From the NCBI GenBank assembly GCA_001798855.1, contig MGQQ01000106.1, positions 1 to 64,000 on the forward strand: a stretch of 64,000 nucleotides of DNA, read 5' to 3'. A program made the translations under genes and the position numbers. The notes beneath the pieces were generated by a model, which searched no databases, was not told the DNA's origin, and saw only the letters and a list, made by a program, of their open reading frames with translations. Shown piece by piece: positions 1 through 8,072 of this stretch. Position 1 is the stretch's first letter; every line of letters begins with the position of its first letter. The DNA comes from Deltaproteobacteria bacterium RBG_16_49_23. GTDB taxonomy: Bacteria; Desulfobacterota; BSN033; UBA1163.

Positions 1-225
1 GGAGTGCCTGATCCAAAGTTTGGTGAGGGGATCAAGGCTGTTTGTGTCTTAAAGCCGAATGTGAGATTGTCGGAACAGGAATTGATCGATTTTGTCGCCG
101 AAAGGATCGCCCGCTATAAAAAGCCACGGTATGTCTCTTTTATCGATACTCTTCCGAGAAGGGAAGATGGCTCCATCGATCGAGAAAAGTTGAAGGCCGA
201 GCACGGCAGCCTCGGAGAAGGTTAG
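1..225 (+). CDS. Acyl-CoA synthetase / AMP-binding enzyme, C-terminal fragment (5' end outside window)
   Basis: Only the last 74 codons are present; the frame is open to the first base, so the gene begins upstream of the window. The residues match the small C-terminal domain of the ANL superfamily (acyl/aryl-CoA synthetases): a PDPKFGEGIKAV strand, then the hinge-distal RIARYKKPRYV helix, then LPRREDGSIDREKLK, where the family carries its catalytic lysine segment (usually P-R-T-x-x-G-K-I). Here the lysine of the usual G-K-I is replaced (DGSIDREKL), so the catalytic lysine is not obvious. The enzyme would activate a carboxylic acid to its CoA thioester using ATP. The neighbouring genes on the opposite strand are BcrC/BcrB-like, so an aromatic or hydroxy acid substrate is possible, but this is inference. 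Confidence 0.8.
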   Translation, partial: GVPDPKFGEGIKAVCVLKPNVRLSEQELIDFVAERIARYKKPRYVSFIDTLPRREDGSIDREKLKAEHGSLGEG

Positions 226-269
226 GTGGATCAAGCGTTACACTCAACCCAAATCCCGACATAGAAATT

Positions 270-384
270 TACCGTCCACCGTAAATCCCCGCCCCTTGCG
301 GGAGGGGACTAAGGGGAGGGGTAACCATTAGAGTGATTTATCACCCTCACCCTCTCCTTCTCCCGTTAAGGGAGAGGGGAATGA
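270..384. repeat. Palindromic intergenic repeat (GGGAGAGGG family)
   Basis: Two adjacent inverted repeats, CCCCTTGCGGGAGGGG and CTCTCCTTCTCCCGTTAAGGGAGAGGGG, lie between two genes that converge. Related palindromes recur in this window near 6930-6972, 15374-15432, 25344-25381, 25724-25828 and 34283-34334. They may serve as bidirectional terminators here, but no clear T-tract follows. Confidence 0.7.
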
Positions 385-412
385 TGGAGAATTCCTATCT
401 CTGTTTTTGGGC

Positions 413-1645
413 TCAATCCTTCCCTTTTATAATCTCCAGAAACATCAGGATCTGCTTTTCGACCTGTTGGGGCGCATAGCTTCTTGAATCCGTATGATCC
501 GCCTCAATGATCAGCCCGGGTCTCCCTGTCAGCCGGGTCACTTCCCGCCTCATATCGTATTGTCCCAGAGAGTAGGGTTTACAGCTTCGGTTCGAGTGCA
601 TGATAAAACCATGGGCTCCGTATCGCTCGGTCAAGTTGACCATCTTCTTGATCTTGTAATTCAAACCCTGATTGAGGTGAATGACGGCATAAGCTCTGGC
701 CAGACCCTCCAGAGGCTTTGTGAGGTCGAGGTCATCGAGCACCCAGGCCGAGGTGTAGGTATCGGCAACCAGGACGGCGCCATGAGAAGCGAGAAGCCTG
801 GAGAGATTGCGGATGTCGTACCAGATCGGGATATTATCCCAGATCAACCGGATCTCCTCACGGGCGAAGGCTCCTGTTTTTGTCTTTATCCTTTCTTCCA
901 GCTCTTTTTTGAGTTTTTTGTAATAATGGACCGCCCACCGGGTTCCCCGGAGCGTCACAATGGGAGCCATATGGATGAAGGCGTCAAAGGCGGCAATCGG
1001 AGCGGGATGGTGGCGGGAAAGATCCAGGATCTCTTTCCACAGGGAGATGGTCTCGAATGACCGGGCGGACACTTCTTCAAAACGGCGCTCTGAAAAAGGC
1101 CGTTTCAATTCTCTCTCCAGAAAGGAGATATAATCTTTCATCTGACCCTGAATGTATCTCAGGGTATGTTCGTGAATCTCATCATGGATGAAGGGAGTAT
1201 CCAGGAAGAAGAGGGGCACATGAAATGCCCGGGCTTGAATCTCATACCATTTGATCACCGTGCCGCAGATATTGTTTCCGCAAACTAAAAAGTCAGGCTT
1301 CGGAAGGCGGCCGATGGGTCCTTTTCCCGTCAAATAGGATCCGAGGTCCGTGAGAGCGTAGGAACAGAGATCATGGGAGTATCCTTTATGCTCTGCCGCT
1401 TCGCAGAGAGAAGCGGACATCCTTGAGGCTCCGCACATGGCCCCATAGTTTTCCGGATAGAAGGGAAGGGCTCCCATCGCATAGAGAGGCTCAACCGGGC
1501 CGCCACTGGTGATCCATGCCACCTTTTTACCGAACCAGGAGGGATGCTTCACCATAAAATAATAGGCCGTCATCAAACGACGGTATGCCCCTGTCGATTG
1601 AATCGGCCGGTAAGGGTTGGTATCAAACTTCTGCTCTGCCATCAT
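413..1645 (-). CDS. 2-hydroxyacyl-CoA dehydratase / benzoyl-CoA reductase family, BcrB/HgdB-like subunit
   Basis: 410 residues, the usual length of the D-component of the 2-hydroxyglutaryl-CoA dehydratase family, which includes BcrB/BadE. The family uses a [4Fe-4S] cluster for ATP-driven ketyl-radical or Birch-type chemistry on CoA thioesters. Candidate cluster cysteines lie in YSHDLCSY, CGNNICGT and HSNRSCKPYSLGQYD; the last motif resembles BcrB-type subunits. The gene follows its paralogue (1752-2891) on the same strand with a gap of about 105 bp that is filled by a palindromic repeat, so the two are probably one operon and form a heterodimer. The start has two adjacent ATG codons (1645 and 1642) behind GGAAGAGA. 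Neither the ATPase activator (BcrA/BcrD or HgdC) nor the substrate enzyme is in the window, so benzoyl-CoA reductase and a hydroxyacyl-CoA dehydratase cannot be told apart. Confidence 0.8.
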   Translation of the reverse strand: MMAEQKFDTNPYRPIQSTGAYRRLMTAYYFMVKHPSWFGKKVAWITSGGPVEPLYAMGALPFYPENYGAMCGASRMSASLCEAAEHKGYSHDLCSYALTDLGSYLTGKGPIGRLPKPDFLVCGNNICGTVIKWYEIQARAFHVPLFFLDTPFIHDEIHEHTLRYIQGQMKDYISFLERELKRPFSERRFEEVSARSFETISLWKEILDLSRHHPAPIAAFDAFIHMAPIVTLRGTRWAVHYYKKLKKELEERIKTKTGAFAREEIRLIWDNIPIWYDIRNLSRLLASHGAVLVADTYTSAWVLDDLDLTKPLEGLARAYAVIHLNQGLNYKIKKMVNLTERYGAHGFIMHSNRSCKPYSLGQYDMRREVTRLTGRPGLIIEADHTDSRSYAPQQVEKQILMFLEIIKGKD

Positions 1646-1658
1646 TCTCTTCCAATAT

Positions 1659-1755
1659 CATTGCGGAATGCGGATTGTGGATTGCGGAATAAAGATACAG
1701 CAAAAAAGATATTGTTTTTAAAAATCTAATCCGCATTCCGAAATCCGAAATCTAA
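1659..1755. repeat. Interspersed hairpin repeat (GCGGAATGCGGATT family), copy 1
   Basis: A left arm rich in GCGGAATGCGGATTG and a right arm reading ATCCGCATTCCGAAATCC surround an A/T-rich loop. Three more copies lie at about 5779-5862, 9064-9132 and 9893-9990. The right edge abuts the stop codon of the upstream gene, as in other copies. Confidence 0.75.
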
Positions 1756-2891
1756 ATTGGAGAAAGCATTTCTACAAACGCCTGAATCCTGATCTTCAGT
1801 TGCCCGATCGAATAGGATGGATCTTCCACCTCCAGAAGCAATGTTGGAAACCCCTTTGATTCGAGGGAAGATTTCAGGTCCGGGTAGTCAAAGAAGTGAG
1901 TCTCACAGTATTTATAAAGGAGGAAAATGACGCCTTTCGCTCCGGATTTCTCCACCTCCGTTAAAAGAGTCTCAATATGGGCCTGGGCTCCTTTATGTTT
2001 GGTGGGACATAAAAAGTTGGTGAGGTAACGTTCAGCGAGCGCTTCTATTGGATCGATATCTTCCCGTGTCATGAGCCGAAGGAATCGAGCGCCGCTGCAT
2101 AGATCGTCAGAGACCATCTGTGCGCCTGCCTCTTCGATCATAGAAAAATAAGCGGGAGAATGGAGCATATTGCCTATAAGGTAAACAGGGACATGACCGC
2201 TTTTTCCCTCTTTATCCCGGGGTAATTCATCCAGGTATTTCGTTAAGAGTTCAACATACCGGCCACGATCCAACAGGTATCCGGCCCGGATGATACGGGC
2301 AAAGTCACTGCCGGATATCCGTCCGGGCCATTCCATCCTGAGATGATAAAGCCTTTGAACTTTTTCTCTCATTTGATTGAAGATCCGGATAGAAGCCCTC
2401 AGACCCTGCGGCGTTATCTCCCCGACATTGGCTTCAAGGAAGGTTTTGAGTCGCACGATTTCCTCTTTCAAAAAAGGAAGGGAGCGTTCCGAATTCAAAT
2501 GGGCGGGCATCATGAAGTTGAACTGGAGGGGGATCCGTTTCTGAAAAGCAAATGCCTCCGAAAGACCCTTCATTGCGTCGCAGGTGTGGGTGAAGATGAC
2601 CCCTTTCAGGAAATCGAGTTCCCCCTGGAGCAGGCTTTCCAGCGAGGATTTTACAAGATGGCAGCAACCCGGGGGGAGATGGGCGGGAGCATGAGACATC
2701 TTCACCGGGAAGCCCATCAGGCGGAAAGGTAAAGCCCCTGCTGCATGAAGGAGCTCTTCCGGAACGTAGGGGCAGAAATAACCGATGGGAACGCGATCTC
2801 CGGGAAGTTGGGAGGCCATCTCCCTGAACTCCAGAGAGGTGATGGCCTTGAATTCTTTATCCACTTCCAATAAGGATATTTCTTTACGCAT
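1752..2891 (-). CDS. 2-hydroxyacyl-CoA dehydratase / benzoyl-CoA reductase family, BcrC-like subunit
   Basis: 379 residues, a paralogue of the protein at 413-1645 and the first gene of the pair. The motifs GYFCPYVPEELLHAAGALP, PPGCCHLVKSSLES, FTHTCDAMK and LLYKYCETHFFDYP carry the conserved cysteines expected to ligate the [4Fe-4S] cluster. The YVPEELLHAAG pattern is typical of the BcrC/BadD/HgdB superfamily. Together the two genes could encode the catalytic half of an ATP-dependent reductase or dehydratase acting on an acyl-CoA in the cytoplasm. An ATP-binding activator partner must be encoded elsewhere. The start ATG at 2891 gives a normal N-terminus, with no strong ribosome binding site. 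The family is certain; the substrate is unknown. Confidence 0.8.
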   Translation of the reverse strand: MRKEISLLEVDKEFKAITSLEFREMASQLPGDRVPIGYFCPYVPEELLHAAGALPFRLMGFPVKMSHAPAHLPPGCCHLVKSSLESLLQGELDFLKGVIFTHTCDAMKGLSEAFAFQKRIPLQFNFMMPAHLNSERSLPFLKEEIVRLKTFLEANVGEITPQGLRASIRIFNQMREKVQRLYHLRMEWPGRISGSDFARIIRAGYLLDRGRYVELLTKYLDELPRDKEGKSGHVPVYLIGNMLHSPAYFSMIEEAGAQMVSDDLCSGARFLRLMTREDIDPIEALAERYLTNFLCPTKHKGAQAHIETLLTEVEKSGAKGVIFLLYKYCETHFFDYPDLKSSLESKGFPTLLLEVEDPSYSIGQLKIRIQAFVEMLSPI

Positions 2892-2969
2892 AACCGATGT
2901 TTATATTTAACTCAGATGTGAGGTTATTTCAATGTTGAAATATGATTACGGATGTAATAAGTTGTAAAC

Positions 2970-3464
2970 ATGAGAATAGTCTTTGATGCCTCAACCCTCA
3001 TCCTGCTTGCCAAGACAGGAATTCTAAGGGAAATTACAAAGGAGGTTGAGATTGTTATTCCTGATAGAGTAAAATCAGAGTGTCTTTCGAAAGAAGGGAC
3101 GGATGCTTTGTTGATTTCGATCCTTATCAAAGATAAGAGAATCGAGATAAAGAAGGTCGAAAATGTGGATGCGATTAAGAAGATTCAGAGGGACTTTAAA
3201 ATAGGGGCCGGAGAGGCGGAGGCACTTTGGCTGGCGAGAAGATTTGATTGTCCATTAGCTGTTGATAATGGTCCTACAATAAAGGCGTGCAAGGTGATCG
3301 GCCAAGAATTTACAACGGCGCTCCATTTTCTCATGAACCTTGTTTCGAAAAATAGATTAGATCTCCCGATGGCTATGGCCAAGCTTGAAAAACTGTCCGG
3401 TTATGGCAGGTATAGCAAGAGGATTATCGAGGATGCTGTGAGACGTCTGAAAGGAGGAAACTGA
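2970..3464 (+). CDS. PIN-domain toxin-like protein (DUF3368-like)
   Basis: 164 residues. The opening strand MRIVFDASTLILLAK carries the first acidic residue of a PIN nuclease (Asp6), GAGEAEALWLA supplies the middle acidic residue, and PLAVDNGPTIKA the third. These are the expected metal ligands of a VapC-like RNase; the layout fits the DUF3368 branch. The stop overlaps the start of the next gene by one base (TGATG), which implies translational coupling. Toxin first, antitoxin second is the reverse of the common vapBC order. No ribosome binding site is visible before the ATG. Activity as an RNase toxin is inferred from the family. Confidence 0.75.
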   Translation: MRIVFDASTLILLAKTGILREITKEVEIVIPDRVKSECLSKEGTDALLISILIKDKRIEIKKVENVDAIKKIQRDFKIGAGEAEALWLARRFDCPLAVDNGPTIKACKVIGQEFTTALHFLMNLVSKNRLDLPMAMAKLEKLSGYGRYSKRIIEDAVRRLKGGN

Positions 3465-3787
3465 TGGGAGTGGTTAGTTTGCGTTTAAAGGAAAGGGAGT
3501 TGAAGAGGCTTGATGAACTTTCAAAGCTTGAGCGAAAGGATCGATCGGCAATGGCCCGTGAGCTTCTTGAATACGGTTGGGAGTTTCTTATGCTCCGACA
3601 CTACAAAACGGGTAAGCTTTCGCTGGAAAGTTTGGCAAAGAAGCTTGATCTTTCGATAAGTGAGACGATCGACCTTCTTGCAGAGCTCGGTATCGAATCT
3701 CCAATTGAGTTTGAAGACTACCTCAAAGGATTTGAGGCGTTCAAAGAATTGGAAACGGAAATGAGTCCAAGTCTAAAGAAAACGTGA
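3464..3787 (+). CDS. UPF0175-type antitoxin-like small DNA-binding protein
   Basis: 107 residues. The N-terminal 35 residues (VVSLRLKERELKRLDELSKLE followed by KDRSAMARELLEYG) resemble a ribbon-helix-helix segment. Residues about 50-80 (YKTGKLSLESLAKKLDLSI, then SETIDLLAELGIE) match the UPF0175 helix-turn-helix motif found in antitoxins paired with PIN toxins. AAAGGAGG lies just before the ATG. It would bind and neutralise the upstream PIN protein and repress the shared promoter; this is inferred from family and context. Confidence 0.7.
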   Translation: MGVVSLRLKERELKRLDELSKLERKDRSAMARELLEYGWEFLMLRHYKTGKLSLESLAKKLDLSISETIDLLAELGIESPIEFEDYLKGFEAFKELETEMSPSLKKT

Positions 3788-3908
3788 TGATTCCATTACA
3801 ATATTTTGACTCCCCTCATCACTCTTCAATGGATTACAGTTTGCCTTTTGTGAATTGAAAAAAGAGAGGGAATCTGTTATGTACTCCTAAAAAATCGTGG
3901 AGGAGAGA

Positions 3909-5216
3909 ATGAAGATTCGGTCTCACAAAAACCTTTCGATAATAACGGTCGCAATGCTTTTTTGCTTCATGATCTTTGTTCCCGAGGGTTTCAGCAAAAC
4001 GGCTAAAAAATCGTCTCAAGCGAAGCCCTCCAGGGCTGAATCGCCTCAGTCAAAGGCTCTGCCCTCTTCGAAAGAGACTCCGGCACCATCATCCTCCAAG
4101 AATCCCCTTCAGTGCGACTCTCAATCTGCTGTCCTAATGGATGGGGTGACGGGTGATACCCTCTTCGAACAGAACCCTGATCTGAAAATCCCGCCTGCCA
4201 GTTTCGTCAAAGTCCTCACGCTCTATGTCGTCTTTGATGCCATCCGTGCCGGACAGTTGAAGATGGAGGATATGGTGACCGTGAGCGAGAAGGCATGGAA
4301 GACCCAGGGCTCGAAGATGTTCATCCATGTGGGGGACAGGGTGAAGGTGGAGGATCTAATCAAGGGGATCGCCATCGCCTCTGGAAATGATGCCTGCATC
4401 GCCATCGCTGAGCATCTGGCAGGCTCCGAGGAGGTCTTCGTCTCAAAAATGAATGAGAAGACGAAAGCTCTGGGAATGAAGAACTCACAATTTAAAAACT
4501 CCCACGGCATGCCTTCGGACGATCAATATACGACAGCCATGGACATGGCCATCCTGTCACGGCGGTATATTGAAGATCATTCGGCGGCTTTAACGATCCA
4601 TTCGACCACTGAATTCGAATACAACGGAATTAAGCAGGGGAACCGGAATATCCTTCTGCAGAAGAATATCGGCGTGGATGGTTTGAAGACAGGGCACATC
4701 GAGGAATCAGGATATCATCTCGTGGCGACCGCAAAGAGGGACGGCCAGAGGATGATCGCAGTCGTGATGGGGTGTGACAAGGTGAAGAAAAGGGCGCCCG
4801 AGGCGCAGAAATTACTGGAATATGGTTTCAAGAATTTTTCTACGGTGGAGGCAGTCAAGAAGGGGGCCCCGTTTGGACCTGTCAAAGTAAAAAGAGGAAA
4901 GTTAGACCAACTGAGCCTCACTGCTTCCGAAGACGGCAGGGTGACCGTGCCAAAAGGGAAAGAAAACCTGGCGTCCGCCATCCCCCAGTTGCCGGCCTTT
5001 GTGTCCGCTCCCATTCAGAAGGGTCAGGTTTTGGCAAAGGTTCTCGTCCAGAAAGAGGGAAAAACGATAAAAGAAGTTAACCTCTTTGCCTCATCCGATG
5101 TGCAGAAGAGCTTGATTCCTCCATGGCCGGTCCTTGTAGGAGGTCTTTTGGGACTTCTCTTCCTCGGCTTAATCGGGTTCTGGTTTTTTCGACGACCTGC
5201 CCGGAGAAAGCTCTAA
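3909..5216 (+). CDS. D-alanyl-D-alanine carboxypeptidase (PBP5/6-like, S11 family)
   Basis: 435 residues from ATG 3909, chosen over GTG 3897 because GGAGGAGAG sits directly before it and the next residues form a signal peptide (KNLSIITVAMLFCFMIFVPEG). A Ser/Pro/Lys-rich linker (residues about 30-65) precedes the peptidase domain. The three penicillin-binding motifs are present: S98-F-V-K101, SGN near 158 and KTG near 260. A PBP5-like beta domain follows, and then a C-terminal transmembrane helix (PWPVLVGGLLGLLFLGLIGF) with a positive tail. PBP5 normally ends in an amphipathic helix, so a true membrane span is a variation. The enzyme trims the terminal D-Ala from peptidoglycan pentapeptides in the periplasm. 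pyrR follows 11 bp downstream. Confidence 0.93.
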   Translation: MKIRSHKNLSIITVAMLFCFMIFVPEGFSKTAKKSSQAKPSRAESPQSKALPSSKETPAPSSSKNPLQCDSQSAVLMDGVTGDTLFEQNPDLKIPPASFVKVLTLYVVFDAIRAGQLKMEDMVTVSEKAWKTQGSKMFIHVGDRVKVEDLIKGIAIASGNDACIAIAEHLAGSEEVFVSKMNEKTKALGMKNSQFKNSHGMPSDDQYTTAMDMAILSRRYIEDHSAALTIHSTTEFEYNGIKQGNRNILLQKNIGVDGLKTGHIEESGYHLVATAKRDGQRMIAVVMGCDKVKKRAPEAQKLLEYGFKNFSTVEAVKKGAPFGPVKVKRGKLDQLSLTASEDGRVTVPKGKENLASAIPQLPAFVSAPIQKGQVLAKVLVQKEGKTIKEVNLFASSDVQKSLIPPWPVLVGGLLGLLFLGLIGFWFFRRPARRKL

Positions 5217-5227
5217 AAGATGGCAAT

Positions 5228-5779
5228 ATGCTTTCAAAGCAGATTATCCAAAACGAAGTTGATATCGAGGAGTCCCTGAGCAGGATATGTCACCAGCTGC
5301 TTCAGAAACATCCCCAGTTGAAGGAGATGGTCTTGGTGGGGATCCGGTCCGGAGGAGTCTATTTAGCGCAACGCCTGAAACAGAAGATCTTTCAAAAGAG
5401 CGGAGTTGACCTTCCCGCTGGAGTCATCGACATCACCCTCTACCGCGACGACTGGACGAGATTGACCCAGACCCCCGAGGTGAAGAAGGCCGATATTCTT
5501 TTTTCGATTGAAGACAAGAATGTTCTTTTGGTTGATGATGTCCTTTTTACAGGGAGAACCATCCGGGCTGCCATCGATGCTCTATTAGACCTGGGCAGGC
5601 CTCGTAGGGTGGAATTAGCCATACTCATTGATAGGGGCCACAGGGAGTTGCCCATCCACGCCGACTATGTTGGAAAGGTTCTTGAAACCTCCAGACAGGA
5701 TTCGATCAATGTGGAACTGAAGGAGATGACCGGCGTGGATCAAGTGGTCATCGAGCACGGGAAGTATCCCAATCCCTAA
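5228..5779 (+). CDS. pyrR: Bifunctional pyrimidine regulator / uracil phosphoribosyltransferase PyrR
   Basis: 183 residues from ATG 5228; the frame is open further upstream inside the carboxypeptidase gene, but PyrR homology starts at MLSKQIIQNEVDIEES. The PRPP-binding loop VLLVDDVLFTGRTI is near residue 100, and the flexible-loop region TLYRDDWTRL is characteristic of PyrR. PyrR binds pyr mRNA leaders in response to UMP and has weak uracil phosphoribosyltransferase activity. The carAB genes with a terminator-like hairpin in their leader (15467-15510) are a natural target within the window. I could not recognise the standard PyrR-binding loop in that leader. Confidence 0.92.
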   Translation: MLSKQIIQNEVDIEESLSRICHQLLQKHPQLKEMVLVGIRSGGVYLAQRLKQKIFQKSGVDLPAGVIDITLYRDDWTRLTQTPEVKKADILFSIEDKNVLLVDDVLFTGRTIRAAIDALLDLGRPRRVELAILIDRGHRELPIHADYVGKVLETSRQDSINVELKEMTGVDQVVIEHGKYPNP

Positions 5780-5862
5780 TTCGGATTTCGGAATGCGGAT
5801 TTCGGAATGGAAATCAAAAATCATAAAATTCCGCATTCCGAAATCTGCAATCCGCATTTGAT
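5779..5862. repeat. Interspersed hairpin repeat (GCGGAATGCGGATT family), copy 2
   Basis: The arms TTCGGAATGCGGATTTCGG and TTCCGCATTCCGAAATCTGC fold back on each other. It fills the whole gap between the convergent pyrR and ABC ATPase genes, where it may act as a two-way transcription stop. Confidence 0.75.
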
Positions 5863-6689
5863 TATTCTTTAATCGAACCATCTTCCTCTAAAATTTCACC
5901 GGAACCCAGCGCTTCCCTGACCATGGAGCAGATTCTCGCAAAGGCTTTTGTCTCTGACATGGACCGTTCGCGAGGTCGATCGAGTGGAATGGAGACAATT
6001 CTGGCGATGCGACCTGGCCGGTGGGATAGAACGACCACGCGATCCGACATGAAGCAGGCTTCGGAGATGGAATGGGTGACCATCAGGATGGTCTTTTTTG
6101 TCTTTGACCAGATGTCGAGCAAAAGCATCTGCATCGATTTACGGGTGAGATCATCGAGGGCGCCAAAGGGTTCGTCCATCAGGAGAAGAGGGGGATCGAG
6201 AGCAAGGGCCCTCACAATGGCTACCCTCTGCTGCATGCCTCCTGACAACTCTCTGGGATAGTAGGACCAGAATTTTTGATCGAGCCCCACCATTTCCAGG
6301 AGCATCTCAATCCGTTTGACCTGTTGCTCGGCAGGAAGCCTGCTTTTGGCAATTCGAAAGGGGAGAAGGCAATTTTCGAAGATGCGATACCATGGGAAGA
6401 GAGTCGATTCCTGGAAAACGATCCCGTAGCCGCGGGTCCTTCTTAACTCTTCGGGAGTCTTTCCTTCAATCGAGATTTCCCCTTCGGTAGGACCTCCTTC
6501 ATCACCGATATCTCCGAGGAGTTCGAGAAGGGTGCTCTTGCCGGAGCCTGATGGTCCGATGAGGCTGACGAATTCACCCCGGAAAACCTCCAGGGAGACT
6601 CCCCCCAGAGCCTCTACATCCCGATCCTTAAAAAACTTCTTCACATTGATCAGGCGGATAGCAATCGGAGGAGGAGTTTCTGAATTCAT
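5862..6689 (-). CDS. ABC transporter ATP-binding protein (NitT/TauT/SsuB family)
   Basis: 275 residues with a Walker A (GPSGSGKST), Q-loop (YGIVFQESTLFPWYR), signature (LSGGMQQRVAI), Walker B (LLLMDEPFGALDD) and H-loop (MVTHSISEA). FQESTLFPW and DEPFGALDDLTR are typical of SsuB/TauB/ThiZ importers. It is the last gene of a minus-strand set: permease (9135-9881), binding protein (8073-9044), PRTase-like protein (6987-7970), then this ATPase. The genes are separated by repeat-filled spacers rather than tightly overlapped. It would power uptake of a small organic substrate. Confidence 0.9.
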   Translation of the reverse strand: MNSETPPPIAIRLINVKKFFKDRDVEALGGVSLEVFRGEFVSLIGPSGSGKSTLLELLGDIGDEGGPTEGEISIEGKTPEELRRTRGYGIVFQESTLFPWYRIFENCLLPFRIAKSRLPAEQQVKRIEMLLEMVGLDQKFWSYYPRELSGGMQQRVAIVRALALDPPLLLMDEPFGALDDLTRKSMQMLLLDIWSKTKKTILMVTHSISEACFMSDRVVVLSHRPGRIARIVSIPLDRPRERSMSETKAFARICSMVREALGSGEILEEDGSIKE

Positions 6690-6986
6690 TTCTCTCTTTT
6701 AGATCTTAAATGGATCCTAATCTATAATAAAATATTTTTTGTATCGGTAGATCTTTTTCTAAGGGTTTTATATACAGCGACTAAAATCATAGTAAAGGAT
6801 GTCATTCCTGCGAAAACAGGAATCCAGGAAAACACTGGATTCCGGGTCAAGCCCGGAATGACAAACTACATAAGACTTATGTCGTCATGCATAGCAATAG
6901 CTGTAGTCTTAAACTTCAACGAATTCTGACCCCCACCCGCACCCTCCCCCGTTAAGAGGGGGAGGGAATGATTTCTAATGTCCTCT
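6690..6986. repeat. Intergenic spacer with GTCATTCC palindromic repeat (6801-6862) and GGGAGG palindrome
   Basis: Between the ATPase and the PRTase-like gene. GTCATTCCTG at 6801 and its inverted partner GGAATGAC ending at 6862 bound a 62-bp element that also contains the inner inverted pair GGATTCCGGG/CCCGGAATGAC. A related element is at 53813-53895 and a divergent one at 60753-60833. Near 6930-6972 lies a CCTCCCCCGTTAAGAGGGGGAGG palindrome-like segment. No gene is seen here. Confidence 0.75.
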
Positions 6987-7970
6987 TCATTTGGGTGAAG
7001 TCGTCCAAAGCGCCTTAAAGTATTCTAACAAGGTGGGATTAAAATCGGAGATTTTTTTTTGAAATTCTTTGCTCCTCACATCCACGGTCCATTGATCCCA
7101 GTCTTCTTTTTTCGGATCCATCCCCAGGACCTGCATCTCCCGGAGGGTGTGGAGAGAATATTGAATGGGATCGTCCAGGCTTTCACCGATATCGCCCACA
7201 CAGCACATCCGGGTTCCCTGGTAGCGACGGAAGGCTTTCTCAAATAATTTTCTTGTCGTGATGGAACCAGGATTGGTCACAGGAAGGTCGGTGAGAGGAA
7301 GGCCCGGGAGGTTTCCCTCCCGGGAGACCTCAAAGATACACTGGGAGAAGACGGGAATCAATTCCACCCCTTTTTCCCGGCATTCCTGATAGATTCGTTG
7401 AATGCCTTCAAGGCTTCCGCAGGCTGTAAAGATATAGACCTTTTGGGGGAGGTGATGAGCAAATCCATTTCTTAAGAAGAAAGCGATGGTTGAACCGGAG
7501 GCAATGGCCGTATCTGGTATGAGCCAGACCTCTCCCTGATGCGTTCCGATGAAGTTCTGCCCCTGGATCTTCCAGTCCTTCTTTTCCTGATCGAGAACCC
7601 TCTGGAGCTTGATAAAACCGGTGGGAAGGAGAATCCGGTCATAGGGAGGAGCGTGTCCGAAGGCTTGCTGAAGGTCGAAGGGATAGGCCCCCCTGAGGAT
7701 GAGATATTGAGCGCAGGCCTTCTTGCTGAGTTGTTCAAAGAAGAGTTCAACGAAGGATGAGGCGATATAGCGTATCCTATTGAATTTTTGCCTGCCGCTG
7801 ATTCCTCTTCCCAGAAGAAACGATTCGCCCATCTCACTCTCCACAACATAGATCAGGGGAGGGATGGCAGGATCGTTTCGGAGGTTCTTGACCTCCCATG
7901 TCCGGGCCTGGCCGATGGGCGTGATGCTGAAAGGTTTTCCTATGTCTTCAAGAAACACCCGTTTGATCAT
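6987..7970 (-). CDS. Unrecognised protein with a phosphoribosyltransferase-like loop, within an ABC importer cluster
   Basis: 327 residues, no signal peptide or membrane segment. Around residue 150 the sequence VWLIPDTAIASGSTIAFFL has the strand-acidic-loop-[SG]-[ST]-T-helix pattern of a type I PRTase PRPP loop (usually V-D-D-x-x-x-T-G-x-T), but the second acidic residue is replaced by threonine (PDTA). It is followed by KVYIFTACGSLEGIQRIYQ and GVELIPVFSQCIFEV, like the helix and strand that follow in PRTases. A CCVGDIGESLDDP segment near the C-terminus is notable. It lies between the substrate-binding protein and the ATPase of an NMT1/SsuA-type importer, so it may act on the imported compound. 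This is inference from fold-like pattern and position; the family is not identified. Confidence 0.6.
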   Translation of the reverse strand: MIKRVFLEDIGKPFSITPIGQARTWEVKNLRNDPAIPPLIYVVESEMGESFLLGRGISGRQKFNRIRYIASSFVELFFEQLSKKACAQYLILRGAYPFDLQQAFGHAPPYDRILLPTGFIKLQRVLDQEKKDWKIQGQNFIGTHQGEVWLIPDTAIASGSTIAFFLRNGFAHHLPQKVYIFTACGSLEGIQRIYQECREKGVELIPVFSQCIFEVSREGNLPGLPLTDLPVTNPGSITTRKLFEKAFRRYQGTRMCCVGDIGESLDDPIQYSLHTLREMQVLGMDPKKEDWDQWTVDVRSKEFQKKISDFNPTLLEYFKALWTTSPK

Positions 7971-7991
7971 CCAATGTCTCCTGAAATTAAA

Positions 7992-8062
7992 ATATCAGAT
8001 GCCAAAGTTCAGGTTGAGGTTAAGATTAAAATCAAGTCCTTAACCTTGACCTTAACCTAATC
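7992..8062. repeat. GGTTAAGGTT/AACCTTAACC inverted repeat, copy 1
   Basis: AGGTTGAGGTTAAG is followed by an A-rich loop and CCTTAACCTTGACCTTAACC. Related elements are at 10518-10615 and 29312-29394, always between genes of one transcription unit. Confidence 0.65.
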
Positions 8063-8072
8063 CTGAATTTCC

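Noticed and set aside
1544-1729. Short frame reading through the first hairpin repeat
   Set aside because: Translation of repeat sequence; similar frames arise at other copies.
5123-5227. Upstream extension of pyrR
   Set aside because: It overlaps the membrane helix of the carboxypeptidase and lacks PyrR similarity; ATG 5228 fits.
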